DNA of 64,000 nt from Membranipora membranacea (lineage: Eukaryota > Bryozoa > Gymnolaemata > Cheilostomatida > Membraniporidae): positions 18,658,948 to 18,722,947 of the forward strand of contig OU612071.1 in the NCBI GenBank assembly GCA_914767715.1. Reading direction: 5' to 3'. The position numbers and the translations under genes are program-made. Below, piece by piece: positions 12,591 through 30,305 of the stretch. A model generated the notes under the pieces. It did no database searches. It was not told the DNA's origin and saw only the letters and a list, made by a program, of their open reading frames with translations. The first letter of the stretch is position 1, and each line of letters begins with the position of its first letter.

Positions 12591-13358
12591 AAGAGATTGA
12601 GTTTGCTCTCACACCAACCAGCCAATGTTAGGATTTAATCATAATGGGTCAGTAAATCACTGCGCACATTAATGGCATGTGTGCATTAACTGAATGATAG
12701 AGAGCTCCGAATTTCTTCATGAGAGAAGCTGTAGGATACTTTGTCAAAAAAAAGTGCTGTTATCGTTTGTTAACATCAAGAACTTCAGCTGGAGGCATAA
12801 GACTTTCGTTTCCATCCTCTTGTGGTCGACCTCATATGCCATCTCCTCTATTTGGCACATGCTGTGCAGAGTCTTATATATATGCAGGCATTGAATGCAA
12901 TAACAGTTGTAAAATGTTATGGTGTCTTATATAGATCCAATGGCAACACTTGGGAGCTTTCAAGTTCTAGGTAGAATCACTTGATCGTTTGAAATCAACG
13001 TTCATCATCCTGCATGGGAAAATAACATGTCACTAGGAGCGGCAGTACACCTCCTATATGGAATTCCATCTTGTTTTCACATCTTAGTGCGGATTCAGTG
13101 TGAGCATTTTAGCTCTTGTCTGTGCGCGTTGCAATAAAGATAGCAGTTTATGTTAGGTATATATAATGGTTGAGATAAGTTAATATAATCACTAGAGGAG
13201 TGACTATCTGCTACAGTTAAGCTTAGCTTATTTGAATGTTACTTAATGTTAGAAATGGACATTCATAGACTGTGTAGATGGTGTTAAGTGCAGGCATACA
13301 AACCATCAATGTATCGCATGCAGGAAACCTTCATAAGAAATACATTGCAGAGACTCAC

Positions 13359-13602
13359 CTCTGGGGCATATGTGGTTTTGATGACTTTTTGAAGTATTTT
13401 ACCACCTCCCTGTTATGCTTTGCAACAACCTCTAGGCCTTTCATTGCACTTAGATTTACAATATGAGCAAAGCAGTTGACATGCTCAGCTTCAGAGATGT
13501 AGTCACATAGATCGTCCAGTTTTTGAAGCTCCTGATCAGTTATACCTGATTCTGGTGTCTGCTCAGTATCGCCTTTATCCACGTCCACATCCATCGGATG
13601 TC
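13359..13602 (-). CDS. hAT-family transposase exon (fragment)
   Basis: An exon with acceptor 'aattgcag' at about 13,603 and donor 'gtgagt' just below 13,359. It encodes an acidic lead (VDKGDTEQTPESG) and then 'HVNCFAHIVNLSAMKGLEVV', followed by 'REVVKYFKKS'. The pattern C-F-A-H-x-[VL]-N-L, a short gap, then R-x-[LV]-V-x-[YF]-x-[RK]-S is the central signature of hAT transposases, next to the catalytic core. The BED zinc finger, the other DDE residues and the C-terminal dimerisation domain were not found nearby, so this is probably a remnant. It could also be a domesticated gene with distant exons. Confidence 0.65.
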
Positions 13603-14293
13603 CTGCAATTCATTGGGCATGAGTTAAATTTGTGAACCTTCTGATTGCATTTCATAGCACTTCACAAAGCACTTCATGCTGATGGGAAAAGTATCTTTAT
13701 CACTATATCATATCAAATGCAGAAATTTGCTCATTTGCTTCTTAGCATTCGGGAAGTTCCTGGCATTATCTGACTATGCACTTTCATTATACAAATTGAT
13801 CTATCCCAATAAATTTCTGATATGCTTCTTTGCAGCCTGTTTTATAAAGCAAAGCATAATTATCACCTAATGCCAATTGGTTTTGGACGATTCTGATGTT
13901 TAAGCCTACAATGTACGACAACTCTGAATCGATTGCAGACAGAGGCTTGCATCTGAATAAAAATTCATGTAACTGCACATATTGTAATGTTGATAATGTA
14001 CTGTTTTATTTTGTAAAGAAAATTCGTAATCAATGGGAAGAATGTAAATGCCTGAAATTTTGCACAAATGCTCTAGATTTCTTACCAAGATTAGAATATT
14101 ATTTTATAATTTTCCGTAACACTGAAAGACATAATGCACCATGAAGCGAGCGAATATTTGTAGTTGCACAGCAGAAATTGGAAATAAATGACATTATTTT
14201 TGGTGTGATCGATTTTTTCATAACATGCAGCAAAATACTCCATTTCTCACCAGTCATAAAGTACTCCAGAAGGTCATACAGAATAGATATAGA

Positions 14294-14294
14294 G

Positions 14295-14330
<36 letters not shown>

Positions 14331-14413
14331 CACCACCACCACCACCACCACCACCACCACCACCACCACCACCACCACCACAACCACCACCACCACCACC
14401 ACCACCACCACCA
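14294..14413. repeat. (TAC)n/(CAC)n trinucleotide microsatellite
   Basis: About eight TAC/ACT units pass into a long run of ACC/CAC units, with one 'caa' interruption near 14,382. Open frames across it translate to poly-His, poly-Pro or poly-Tyr and are artefacts of the repeat. Confidence 0.95.
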
Positions 14414-14744
14414 ATTAAGTACCAGAGAGTAATATACTACTCTTTGACTGGGATGAAGCTATATCAACTTGTAGCCCATCCTCTAAGGATTTCTTTCATG
14501 AAAAGAGGGGTTTATCACTCTCTGTGCTCGGAAGCTAATATGAAAAATGCACTTGTAACCCTTGAAATTATTCAAGAATTGCTAGTAATTGCTATCAAGT
14601 ATAAGTAACGATGTTAAAGTAGTAATAGAAAAAAATTTAGTACTGGGAAGAAATTTAACAATTGAATAAAGAAAATTCCAGAAAGATATAAAGCTTTAAA
14701 AGGAATAAGGTACTCGAAAGAAATAAAGTACTACGACATAATGC

Positions 14745-14890
14745 AGTATATGTATATATACACACAGTATATGCATATTCATACGTATATACATACGTAT
14801 ATACATACGCATATATTCATACGTACATTACGATAGATACATTTGCAGTACATACATATACATACAGTATATGTATAATACAGTATATGA
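14745..14890. repeat. AT-rich tandem low-complexity tract
   Basis: Degenerate repeats of the type 'atacgtatatacatacgtat' and 'cagtatatg' fill this stretch. It is probably a simple-sequence expansion with no coding role. Confidence 0.8.
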
Positions 14891-14899
14891 GAGTAATAT

Positions 14900-16390
14900 T
14901 AATCTTTTTAGAAGGAATGAATTGAAGTACTGCATAGTAATGGACCACTAGAAAGAAAAGAAAAACCCCTGGAACGTACTGAAGTAATAGCAAGTGAAGA
15001 AGTTTTTTTTTGGAAGGAGACTTAACTTGCCACCTCTTGCTTTTGAACTGTTGAGAAGTGATTTGACACCCATCTAAAGCTGGGAGCATGCTCCCATCAA
15101 TCTTTGGAAAGTAACAGGGTTGGAAATGGAAACCCAAGATTGAGGAGAACTTTCTCCTCATCATTGAGAAGAGACAACTTTCCTCCCAGCAGTTCTAAAA
15201 CAAGAGCTGGCTCGGTTAGCATTGTTCCATCAGAAAAATTTGTTGACAGGCTAAAAAGAGTTTTGATGTACTTAAAAAAGTGATGAAGCAAGGATTTAAG
15301 GGGAGGTTAATGTGTTAACCAAATCCTCGGAGTTGGTGCCCTGATTGACCTTTTTTAATATGATACTGCTGAGCTTTTCAATAGCTCCGTATATACATTT
15401 AAGGAACTATTTTATTTCACGTTGAAAAAATAAAAATGAGCTGAAAGGCCAAGGTCAGTGCTGAGGGAAAGTCCTACACCTCATAGCAGGTCCTTCCTTC
15501 GTGACAGTACTTGAACTTTCCATTAAACAAAATTTGTTAAATTTCTTACCTTCTTGGCAACTGGAACAGGGTCAGTAGCGGTGAATATCTCTGCAAGGTT
15601 CATCTTGTGACTCAGCTATTTGAGTTCTTGTATTATCAATTCTAAAATCAGAAGAAAAGATGCTCAAATGAGAATGATCATTGCAATGGTACTATTGGAA
15701 ATGTAACTCCTACGCAAAAGTTATCTTCCCTCCAATATTATATGGTCAAACAGAGACTTATTTCAAGAATCTTTCTATTAAATAATGTTGAACACAGACA
15801 ACTAATTTCGCCTGCCTGATTCAACCTCGTGTGAGCTGCTAGATGCCAAGATTCTAACCATTTTATCGGATATATTTATCAAATGCAGTTTGAAAGTTCT
15901 ATTGGGATATTAAGTGTATGATACCAACGTTAATTGATTGCCTTTTTCGGATATATGAAATGTCCAAATATGTAAACGTTGGTATCTTAACCTTGACTTA
16001 CTCTTGTCTAATTATATTTTGCTTAATAAGTGACAATGAGTTCTTCGTTGAAGCGTAAAAACAATCAATCAAATGCTAACCTGCGGTATAACATTCTTTG
16101 AACCATTCCGTCAGGTATCCCTTCAGCCGGGTTTCTTGGAAGGATGGGTGCATTATTTCAAACTCCTTTCGAATCTTCAATATTAAAATAGGGCCTACCC
16201 TGTGAAATTCAACAGTTTGCACAGTTTCATAAACTGTCAAAAATTCTGCACCCCAAAACCCCTCCCAAACCACTTCCTGAACATGAGCGCATAAACACAT
16301 ATTCAAGGTAATCAATTAATTGATTTCATCTTAATTTCAGCTACCACCTTAGAAATGGTACTGACGACCTACGCAAAAGAATATTATACT
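14900..16390. other. no clear gene; interrupted inverted repeat
   Basis: No exon could be assigned with confidence. A 12-bp inverted pair, GATACCAACGTT at about 15,920 and AACGTTGGTATC at about 15,975, encloses about 43 bases and has TTAA just outside its right arm. A minus-strand frame at 16315-16076 ends in 'LKGYLTEWFKECYTAG' and might be an exon upstream of nothing recognisable. Confidence 0.3.
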
Positions 16391-16391
16391 T

Positions 16392-16696
16392 CTAACTGTT
16401 CAAAAGCAAAGGTTCAAACACATAACGTGCATACGCTGCTACCAATTCATCATCGTCATCACTTTCCTCCTCACTGTCCGTAGCGACACTGCGGTTGTTA
16501 CAGTCACGACAACCACAGAGGGCTGTGCACTTCATTTCTCCTTTCAAACATGAGCATCGGTTGCCAGTGCATGGGTTTGCCTTGCATTGACATTTCGTGG
16601 TTTTCATCATTGATTTAGGCGCGGAGGGGCCATCCATCCATTTAGTCTGTAGATCTCCTCCTTCCTCTTCCCATCCATTGCCATCAGGATCTTCAG
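16392..16696 (-). CDS. 3'-terminal exon with CXC-type Cys-rich region
   Basis: The exon has acceptor 'aatcacag' at about 16,697 and runs to a stop at 16,392. The predicted peptide starts 'EDPDGNGWEEEGG', continues 'TKWMDGPSAPKS', and then has a dense cysteine array, 'CQCKANPCTGNRCSCLKG' plus 'CTALCGCRDCNN', before an acidic tail of Ser/Glu/Asp. The spacing C-x-C-x(4)-C-x(4)-C-x-C resembles Tesmin/TSO1-like CXC modules, which bind zinc. The Gly-Trp and Trp elements before it are common at the C-termini of repetitive invertebrate proteins linked to mobile elements. That link is inference. Upstream exons were not found. Confidence 0.5.
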
Positions 16697-16739
16697 CTGT
16701 GATTATCAGCATCGTGATCAACATACATTGATACACAGA

Positions 16740-17100
16740 CATCAACTAAGTCTATTTCTACATTGTCCTCACACGACCAGTTGACCATAGAATAAAATTG
16801 GACAACTCTCATTTCATTCCGAATTCACAAGTATTGCTTATTACTAGTCCTCTCTCACCAAATGGATTTACCCAGGCTGCCCCCTCTCCACCCACCCACC
16901 GCCGACACGACAGCCTGTCCAGGCTAAATTAGGTGGTCCAACCAATCAATCTTTATGGACATCCCTTGGCGCAGAAGAAAAAATCGCTCATTTTTTACAC
17001 ATGGATAAGACGATAAACAGTTCAGGGCGGATATATCCGGGGCTCACTTTCAGCATGGATACAAACAAACCACATAGAGGAGCAAAGTCAGGCTGAAGGG
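16740..17100. repeat. dispersed repeat paired with 31,855-32,080
   Basis: 'gaccatagaat.aaa.tggacaact' through 'acccaggctg.cccctc.ccac.cacc' is shared with 31,860-32,050. The inner segment (CCAGGCTG..CAGCC..CCAGGCTAA) also appears inverted at 31,500-31,565. These are likely copies of a short non-autonomous element with self-complementary ends. No gene was seen from 17,100 to 17,560. Confidence 0.65.
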
Positions 17101-17561
17101 ACAATCAAATGTACTTTGGAGCGTACTATTTGGAGCAAATATGTTGTGATCACTTGTTGTAAATAGTACCTTTTTAGTACCTCAGATTATAATGGGAATA
17201 TAGTGTTTGTAAATGATCAGGTGTTTTGGTACCATTCTAGAGATCTCAGTCTAGTTTAGAACATTATTCTATGTTCAAAAGCAGCCTGTGGCCCAGTTAA
17301 GACTTATTTGCCCTCAAAGTTGGGATGAGAAGGTACTAAAAAGGTACTATAATTTTGGGTCGTACGATACCCCCTACCCCTACCCTGCCTCGAAAACCCC
17401 TACACCTACCCTACGCATCGAAACCCCCTACACTTACACCATGGAGGTGCAACACCTTGCTTACACCAGAGTGAAAATATCCACAGTATATAATTGGCTC
17501 ATAGGGTAGCCAATGATAATGTGACCCTTTCAGTCTTACATACAACAAACAAACATGCAAA

Positions 17562-17593
17562 CAAGGACTTACACATTGGGGTGTAAGTCCTTG
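17562..17593. repeat. miniature hairpin, 13-bp perfect arms
   Basis: CAAGGACTTACAC, a six-base loop, then GTGTAAGTCCTTG. It is flanked by related short direct repeats (TGCAAA to the left and right). The same core recurs 540 bp away at 18,111-18,134, so this is a repeated palindromic unit and not a chance hairpin. Confidence 0.85.
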
Positions 17594-18110
17594 GTGCAAA
17601 AAACCCATGAGCCAAGTGTGTTTCTAGAAGAAAAAGTGTGTGGTATCAGCTATCAGGGAATGCCACATTCCCTGGTGCTATCAAACCATGGAGGTGTATC
17701 AATAAAACTCCTTGATCTAACCCAGAACAATGTTCTTCATCATCTGGTACGCTGCCGTAGTTTCACTAGTTGCGTGGAGCTTGAGACTTCCTTGCAGTGT
17801 GTGGCTATCAATGTCTCCAGTCCAATCCTGTTGCGGAGCTGAGCGCCTGAACTTGTAACAGCTGAGAGTCACCAAACACAAACATAATACAGTGAAGGTC
17901 ATATGAGGGTGATTGGGCCAATTGGCCAATAGGAATTCATACAGTCTACTTTTTAACCATGACAACAATTATGCCAAGAGAGGACAACAATAAATAGGCA
18001 GACTTGCACCAGGGTGATCAAGATATAAGCTCCCTGCTTACACTAAAGCATCAAGAATTATCGGTTCTTGTTAGCTCAAGAGTTTGAATACATGTAGGTC
18101 AGTCTGAGCA

Positions 18111-18136
18111 AGGACTTACACAGGTGTAAGTCCTAG
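18111..18136. repeat. miniature hairpin, 11-bp perfect arms, flanked by direct repeats
   Basis: AGGACTTACAC-AG-GTGTAAGTCCT shares its arms with 17,562-17,593. It is bracketed by perfect 9-bp direct copies of GTCTGAGCA (18,102-18,110 and 18,137-18,145), as expected if the hairpin had been inserted with target duplication. Confidence 0.8.
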
Positions 18137-18529
18137 GTCTGAGCAGGTCTGACCATCTACACAAAACCCATAGCCTCGGGGGTATCGCCTAATTCCATCC
18201 TCCTATTCCTCACACTTGAAATATAAATCCTCGCACTTAAGCATGCAATCATCGGTCCTCAGTCTTCCCCTCCCGATCACAGTGAAAATCCCCAGTCCTC
18301 CTTGTCCAAACACAAGTGCAAGTAGTCCAGCCCTATGCGAGTGCACAATTTCTAGAACGTTTAAGATTTGTTCATGTTTTTGTAGGTGTATTAAAGCAAC
18401 ATGAGGTAAGCAGAAGCCCATCAGTTACCTGTGGCGAAATAAGCATTCATTTTGCTAACAAAATTTACACGGTAGCACTGCAGCCCAAAAATACCCAGGT
18501 TTAAGAGCACAAAAAGATAAAATATTGCA

Positions 18530-19960
18530 AACTGAGTAGTTGTCCCAGCATGATAACTTGAATCTTTGACAATGACCATATACATGAATAAGAACGCTGA
18601 AGCTGTGGATGGAAAAAATGCAAACTGAGTAGTTGCCCATGGAAATATAAATAAACTGAATACCAAAGCCTTGAATACAAAACGTAAGTAACTAATGTTA
18701 GGTACCAAATGCCCTTAAGTTAGTTACCCGAAACAAAAGTATGTAACCATGGGTAATATTTAATTAGATATACAAGGAAAATACTACAGTTCTAAAAATA
18801 CAATATGCCTAACTGAGCACAATTTGATAACTTGAATCTTTGACCATGTACATGAAAAAGAACGCTGAAGCTATGGATAAAATAATGCAAGCTGAGTAGT
18901 TGCCCATGGACATATATGAAAAAAAACCGAAGCCGTGAATACTGTTATATCCTGCCTATTTTGTGTATGACTTGCTTTACCTGGCTATAGAAACTTATAG
19001 CAGGTGTTTATTACTGTCTTGTAATTGTGGCTAATATTTTAGAACTAAAATATTTGCGAGCAACTATAAAAACTTATAGTGCACAAATATTAATATAACT
19101 ACTTGTTTGAGATTATATGAACATATAACTCGATTGGGTATTGACTTTGGTACAGCCTCGATGAAAAAACTATCAACAAACTCTGATATTCCAGAAATCC
19201 TCCTTAGATCGATATTTAGTTTCCGAGATTATATCCGTTTTTAGCCTCGATGCAAAACTATCAACAAACTCTGATGTTCCAGAAATCCTCCTTAGATCGA
19301 TATTTAGTTTCCGAGATTATATCCATTTTTAGCCTCGATGCAAAACTATCAACAAACTCCGATATCCCAGAAATCCTCCTTAGATCGATATTAAATAAAC
19401 ATTGCACAAAAATAAGTATTCTGAATATTTATTTTGGGTGTTTTTATTTGCTTAACTGCAAAACTGGCAAAACAAACCTTCTCTTCCACAAAATTGTATT
19501 AATACTAATGTAAAGGTTTGTTACACAATGACAAGTGTTGATTGTCACTCTAAGCATTACTGGAATAAAACAGAATATATATACATATTGACAAGGTAAG
19601 AAATAATAGACAATACAAATACAAAACAAGAGTGAGTACTAAGATAAATGTCTGAGCCAGTTAGTATACTTTGTTTAATGTCAAGGGGGATAACCACTGT
19701 TTATTTGCTCGATACCACAATACAAAACGTAATTAACTAATGTCAGGTACTAAAAGCCGGTCAGTTACCCGAATCAAAAGTTGAGAGCATATTATTTATA
19801 TAACACTAAGTATCTAACCCTGGATAATATATACATGCACAAAGAAAACACTGCCGTCCTAAAGATACAATACACCAAACTGAGCACAAATTGATAACTT
19901 GAGACTTTGACCATATTCAGAAAGAAGGCTGAAGTTAAAGCTGTGGATACAATTTACATC
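18530..19960. repeat. local diverged direct repeats
   Basis: Blocks containing 'aacttgaatctttgacca', 'aacgctgaagct.tgga' and 'gagtagttgcccatgga' recur at about 18,540, 18,830 and (more diverged) 19,895. The block starting 'aatacaaaacgtaa.taactaatgt.aggtac' recurs at about 18,675 and 19,720. The region looks like local segmental duplication. It contains the satellite at 19,156. No coding exon was seen. Confidence 0.65.
19156..19393. repeat. tandem satellite, ~88-bp unit, about 2.7 copies
   Basis: The unit starts 'cctcgatg.aaaactatcaac' and includes 'cagaaatcctccttagatcg' and 'agtttccgagattatatcc'. Copies begin at about 19,156, 19,244 and 19,333 with only a few differences, so the array is recent. 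Confidence 0.95.
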
Positions 19961-20197
19961 TAGTTAGACCGCCGTATAGCTACATATCCGCCACTAACAA
20001 TATTGGTGTAAGCTAAGCTTGTGTGGGCGTAAATCTCTTACTTCTCTTTCCATAAACAAACTAAAACACCAGCTAATTATTCATACCTCCGGCCTCAAAC
20101 TCAATTTCCTAACACTTTATTCATATGTTTTATTAGAACATAATGGTCCATAGATATCGGGCTTCGCTACAATGTATTGTTGGCCTATTGTACTTAC

Positions 20198-21804
20198 AAC
20201 CAATCGCAGTGTCCAATAGTGCTCATGAGGAGTTTGTGAGCATCGTGCTGAACTCGTTGAGTAAATCCTCGCCCTGTGGTATAAAGCAATAAAGTTGTGA
20301 GGAAATGTAACATATAATATGGCAATCACAATGTTAAAAAATCCACAACAATGTGTAAACTAAAACCTATGATTTCATGTAAGATCAGAGCATAGCTGCT
20401 CAGGGAATGATTCTTGGCCATTTTGCCAAAATTAATAATTCATTCGATATCAAATATATATGAAATTTCATATGTCTATTGCAAACAGTATTGTTACATA
20501 TTTCCAAGCCAACAGAACATAGCTGAATACATACCAACAGCCAATTTCAACCCTTTGTTTGGTGTAAGGGTCAAGCCCAAATCGAGTTGACCTTTGAGAT
20601 GCCGCAACGCACAGCCGAGACACTGTGCATTGCAAATTGTCGGTGTACCTGTAGAACAAGCCTCAAGTATTAATGTGGTTTGTGAATTTCTTTTTTATTC
20701 TATGTTCAGACCCAGGGACGTAGTGGACCGACTGGGGACTGTAAATAAGCTCCAACTTCTGTTAGTTGGTTCTTCATGTCTATAATATCATTATACGGTA
20801 GTTTTCGATGATCTTGCCATCTAAACCACTCATTCTACGTTTTAAATCAACAAGTGTTTTAGATTATACTAAGGCTGTGTCAATGCACCGAAAATATCGA
20901 GAAATCGAACGAACCGATGTGTATCGAATCGATGAGTAAAAAATCGAAATTTAAAAACTATTTTTTCCCATTATTTTCGGAGCAAAATTCCAACATGGTC
21001 TTAGATAATTTATACAAATCCCCTTAAAATTATATTGGGAGCCTAACATCTCTTACGTCAAGCATTTATTTCAGGCTCCTAGAGCGATTGGCATGAATCT
21101 GAATCGGAAACAGTGAAAAGTTGTATCGAAAATGCTAAAAATCAATATCGAAAATGACATTGGTGCTGTATTGAACCTATTACGTATATATCGAAAGTGT
21201 ATCGAATCGAAAACTTGCTGTATCGACACAGCCTTAGATTATACCCAACAAAACATTTAGTCTCAGTCACATGGATAGTAATGCCACATGGTGGTAAAGA
21301 AATCCTGTTATTGATAACGCGAAAAATATTTAATATTAAAGTTAACAGCCTACAAAACTCACCATGATTAGAATCTGCAAGCACATGTATTAGGGCTTGA
21401 GCCGCAGCGTTCAAAAAACAAGATAGCCCGACATTCACAAGGCCCCTATAAGGATAACAAAATTATCATAGACAGGGAGACAGTACTCGATGACTATGAA
21501 GTATCTGGTGGTCTAGTATCAACAGTACAGTGTTAATGCAACCCTCCTGATGTTAACTATTATAAGAAAATGGGGGCCTGTTGCAGTGAACAATGGTCGT
21601 GTGTGCGGTGCACTTGAGAGAACCAGGGACATGTAATGTCACTGTCTGAGGCCAGAGTTGATCATGGTAAAAATGATATACAAATTGCTGCAATGCTTTC
21701 CCATTTCATCAATCAAAGATTGGATGTAAAAATATATACACCTCTTACTTACCAGGGTACTGCATGATGAATATCAGTCGTCAGCCAGCCTAGTCCACCC
21801 TTTA
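20198..21804 (-). CDS. ubiquitin-specific-protease-like (USP/C19) N-terminal exons
   Basis: Four minus-strand exons join with matching phases: 21804-21753, 21445-21363, 20648-20535 and 20273-20198. The product contains 'GLVNVGLSCFLNAAAQAL', which fits the Cys box of USP deubiquitinases (G-L-x-N-x-G-x-[ST]-C-[FY]-x-N, catalytic Cys included). It then has 'CNAQCLGCALRHLKGQ', placed like the short Cys segment seen in the USP36/42 group, and then 'QRVQHDAHKLLMSTIGH', equivalent to the conserved Q-[QE]-D-A-H-E-[FL]-[LM] motif, here with Lys in place of Glu. USPs cleave ubiquitin from proteins. The His box (GHY) and the rest of the fold were not found down to 17 kb, so the gene is partial or truncated. 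A 367-bp MITE lies in its second intron. A first exon with a start codon was not identified. Confidence 0.65.
20870..21236. mobile_element. 367-bp hAT-like MITE with 8-bp TSD
   Basis: The ends are TAAGGCTGTGTC and its perfect reverse complement GACACAGCCTTA. It is flanked by 8-bp direct copies of GATTATAC (20,862-20,869 and 21,237-21,244). Subterminal copies of 'atcgaatcga' and 'tatcgaaa' recur on both sides, as in transposase-binding clusters. The 8-bp duplication and TAAGGCTGTG-type ends fit hAT. It has no coding capacity and sits in an intron of the USP-like gene. Confidence 0.9.
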
Positions 21805-22540
21805 CTAGAAAAAACAAGCAGGCAACAGTCTATGGCCAATCTATAGTTGGATCTCCTGGGAATTTTCAAATAATCAAATATTTAGACTAGTGAGTGAGAG
21901 GCTGTGTAACAACATCATAATGATAGTTGATACTGAAAATCCCATCGGTTATGTGGCAGTAGTTGCCTATTGATTGAGTAACAGGTCTCTTATGGAGGCC
22001 ATTATTCAGACAACAACTGGGCTACAGTACAGGGCCCAGGCTCCATAAATAAACATACAGCAGCAGTAGCATAATTTGTTGTTAGGTTAGGAGTAGCATT
22101 GAATTGTTGTTGTTATGTTAAGTAGTAAGTAAGTAAGTACCACAAACGGACACACTGTTGTGAATATTAACTACTTTCGCTTTATAAAATAATGGCTGGA
22201 CAATTTTTGATGGCAGGATACTGATCACATTTCATACTTCATTGGTGTTTGTTTTGTAAAATTCACTGGGTGTACCCAGTTGTTGTGGTCATATTTGGAA
22301 AATAAAAGGTGTTTTTTTTGCATTTTATGTGTGGGGACATAACTCCTTCTAATGAAATAACTCTTCCGCAAAATGTTCTGATCATCAGGGAATTCCGGGT
22401 TGAAACTGCATTGTGAGGATCTTGTTTACTTGAAAATTTGTCGTTTACCAAGTGAACTTGCAGAAGTCTGCAGTGTTGTGTAACATATAAACGATGAAAC
22501 ATGATATGCTTCGCAGATAACAAAGATGAAAAATAATTTA

Positions 22541-28671
<6,131 letters not shown>

Positions 28672-29625
28672 GCTAAAAACATGTAAGGAGAACTGGTGAA
28701 ACAATGTTGAGCCTACCGTTTGCCCTTACCATTCTACACACGGGAAAAACAGACTGGACCTATATTGCGTTTACCATAAATTTACACAGGCCATTGTTGA
28801 GTCTCAATGTGTCAAAAATGTGTCGGTACATGGCCATCCACCACATATACCTGTAAAAGGGCCATCCGCTTATGACAAATACCGATCCGGCAGTGCTTTA
28901 TGACCAATCATTTCACCTCGTATTAACATTGAAGTATGACTGTCACTAGCCCATCGGGGCCATAAGGCAACTGTTTGTTGCCAAAAACCTCTCTGTAAGA
29001 GCTCGGAGCAGTAATTCGATCCGCGTCAAACCTGACTGGATATTATTGGAGCGGTACTAATAATATTTGCTGTTACCATCCGATTGGATTTGTTGCCCGA
29101 TGATGAGTGACTACACAACCCATCTAACACTGCTACGAACTGATCCGTTTAAAAAAAAATTGGGTCAGAATGCGTTTTATGGACAACCAGATGCCTATCT
29201 GGTAACCACCGGATGCCATGTGGACATCCGGCGGATGTCAAATGGGCAAGCAGATGAGTTTTAAGTGCAGCATGTCCCATGTGAACCATCCACAATCTGT
29301 TAAGCTGAACTAGAGAGTGGATATCCAGGTCAAATACAATCAATGGCCGGTGAGAAAAAATATAGTAGTACTGGCAAATAAAGCTGAATTGAGTGGGATA
29401 CAAGACTCTTACCAAGGAGTTCCTCGTGTCTCCATGGTCTTACTAATCCGTCAACTAATGAATTTTCTTTTCCTCTGATTGAATCCTGCATGTACTTTTC
29501 CAGTGTCATGGAGAACCTTCAGGGTCGCCACCACAAGGGTTGTCCTCAGCAATGCAGTTTCTGATTCACCATGGATTAGGATGGTCCATTCAATCAACAT
29601 ATTTACTAGCTACCCACATCACAAG

Positions 29626-29650
29626 CAAGGAGTAACTCTGTTACTCCTTG
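29626..29650. repeat. 25-bp perfect hairpin flanked by 7-bp direct repeats
   Basis: CAAGGAGTAAC-TCT-GTTACTCCTTG is bracketed exactly by TCACAAG on both sides (29,619-29,625 and 29,651-29,657). The arrangement looks like a tiny inserted palindrome with target duplication. Its ends match the hairpins at 17,562 and 24,103. Confidence 0.85.
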
Positions 29651-30189
29651 TCACAAGTATGTGAGAAAAACCCGCATGGCACATAATGGCGACCAGATGG
29701 GATGTTAAACAATGATTAAGAGTTATTAATTGCTCCAGCAGAAATAGCATCAGCTTCTTTTTTTTTACATAAATGATCAATATAGTCGAACAAGATATAT
29801 TATGTTGCAAGTTAGTGTATAAGTATCATACACAAGAAAACATGTTTCCGGTATTGTGGATTTCCCAAAGATGTAATATTTCGCTTTTATGTTGAGGAAA
29901 TTCATTACCGGAAATATTTGTCATATCTTTTTCTCAGAAGAATATCAAATTTTTTTTCTTCGTTTTCTTCAGTGAATCAAACTTGAGCAGACAGAACATA
30001 ACGGTTTTTACTCTATACTAAAAACTTTAGCCTGGAAATGGATTTAGTATTTTCCTCCTAGTAAAATTGTCTTGTATTTGGAGTTATCCTCATACAAAAT
30101 AAGAGGGAACAACTCTACACGTCTATTTTACAGTTTGCATTAATGGGCTCCTGTGTGAATGCAGGGAGGGGGCCTGGTGCATACAAGTC

Positions 30190-30305
30190 TGGTTGTTCGC
30201 CTATGTTCAGAATCAACCACCAAACAGGGCAAGACACATATTTTATAACTTACCCTGTTTGGAGGTTTTTGGATGGTTGATTTTGAGCACAGGCAAATAT
30301 AGTTT
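30190..30305. mobile_element. imperfect foldback element, ~115 bp
   Basis: The left arm ('ttcgcctatgttcagaatca', then 'accaccaaacagggcaag') and the right arm ('cttaccctgtttgg', then 'ggttgattttgagcacaggc') are imperfect reverse complements around an AT-rich loop at about 30,234-30,250. Likely a MITE. Target duplication not resolved. Confidence 0.65.

Noticed and set aside
13676-14144. Overlapping hydrophobic frames on both strands
   Set aside because: AT-rich chance frames without motifs or splice partners.
14178-14608. Open frames of poly-His and poly-Pro
   Set aside because: They are translations of the CAC/ACC microsatellite and have no coding support on either side.
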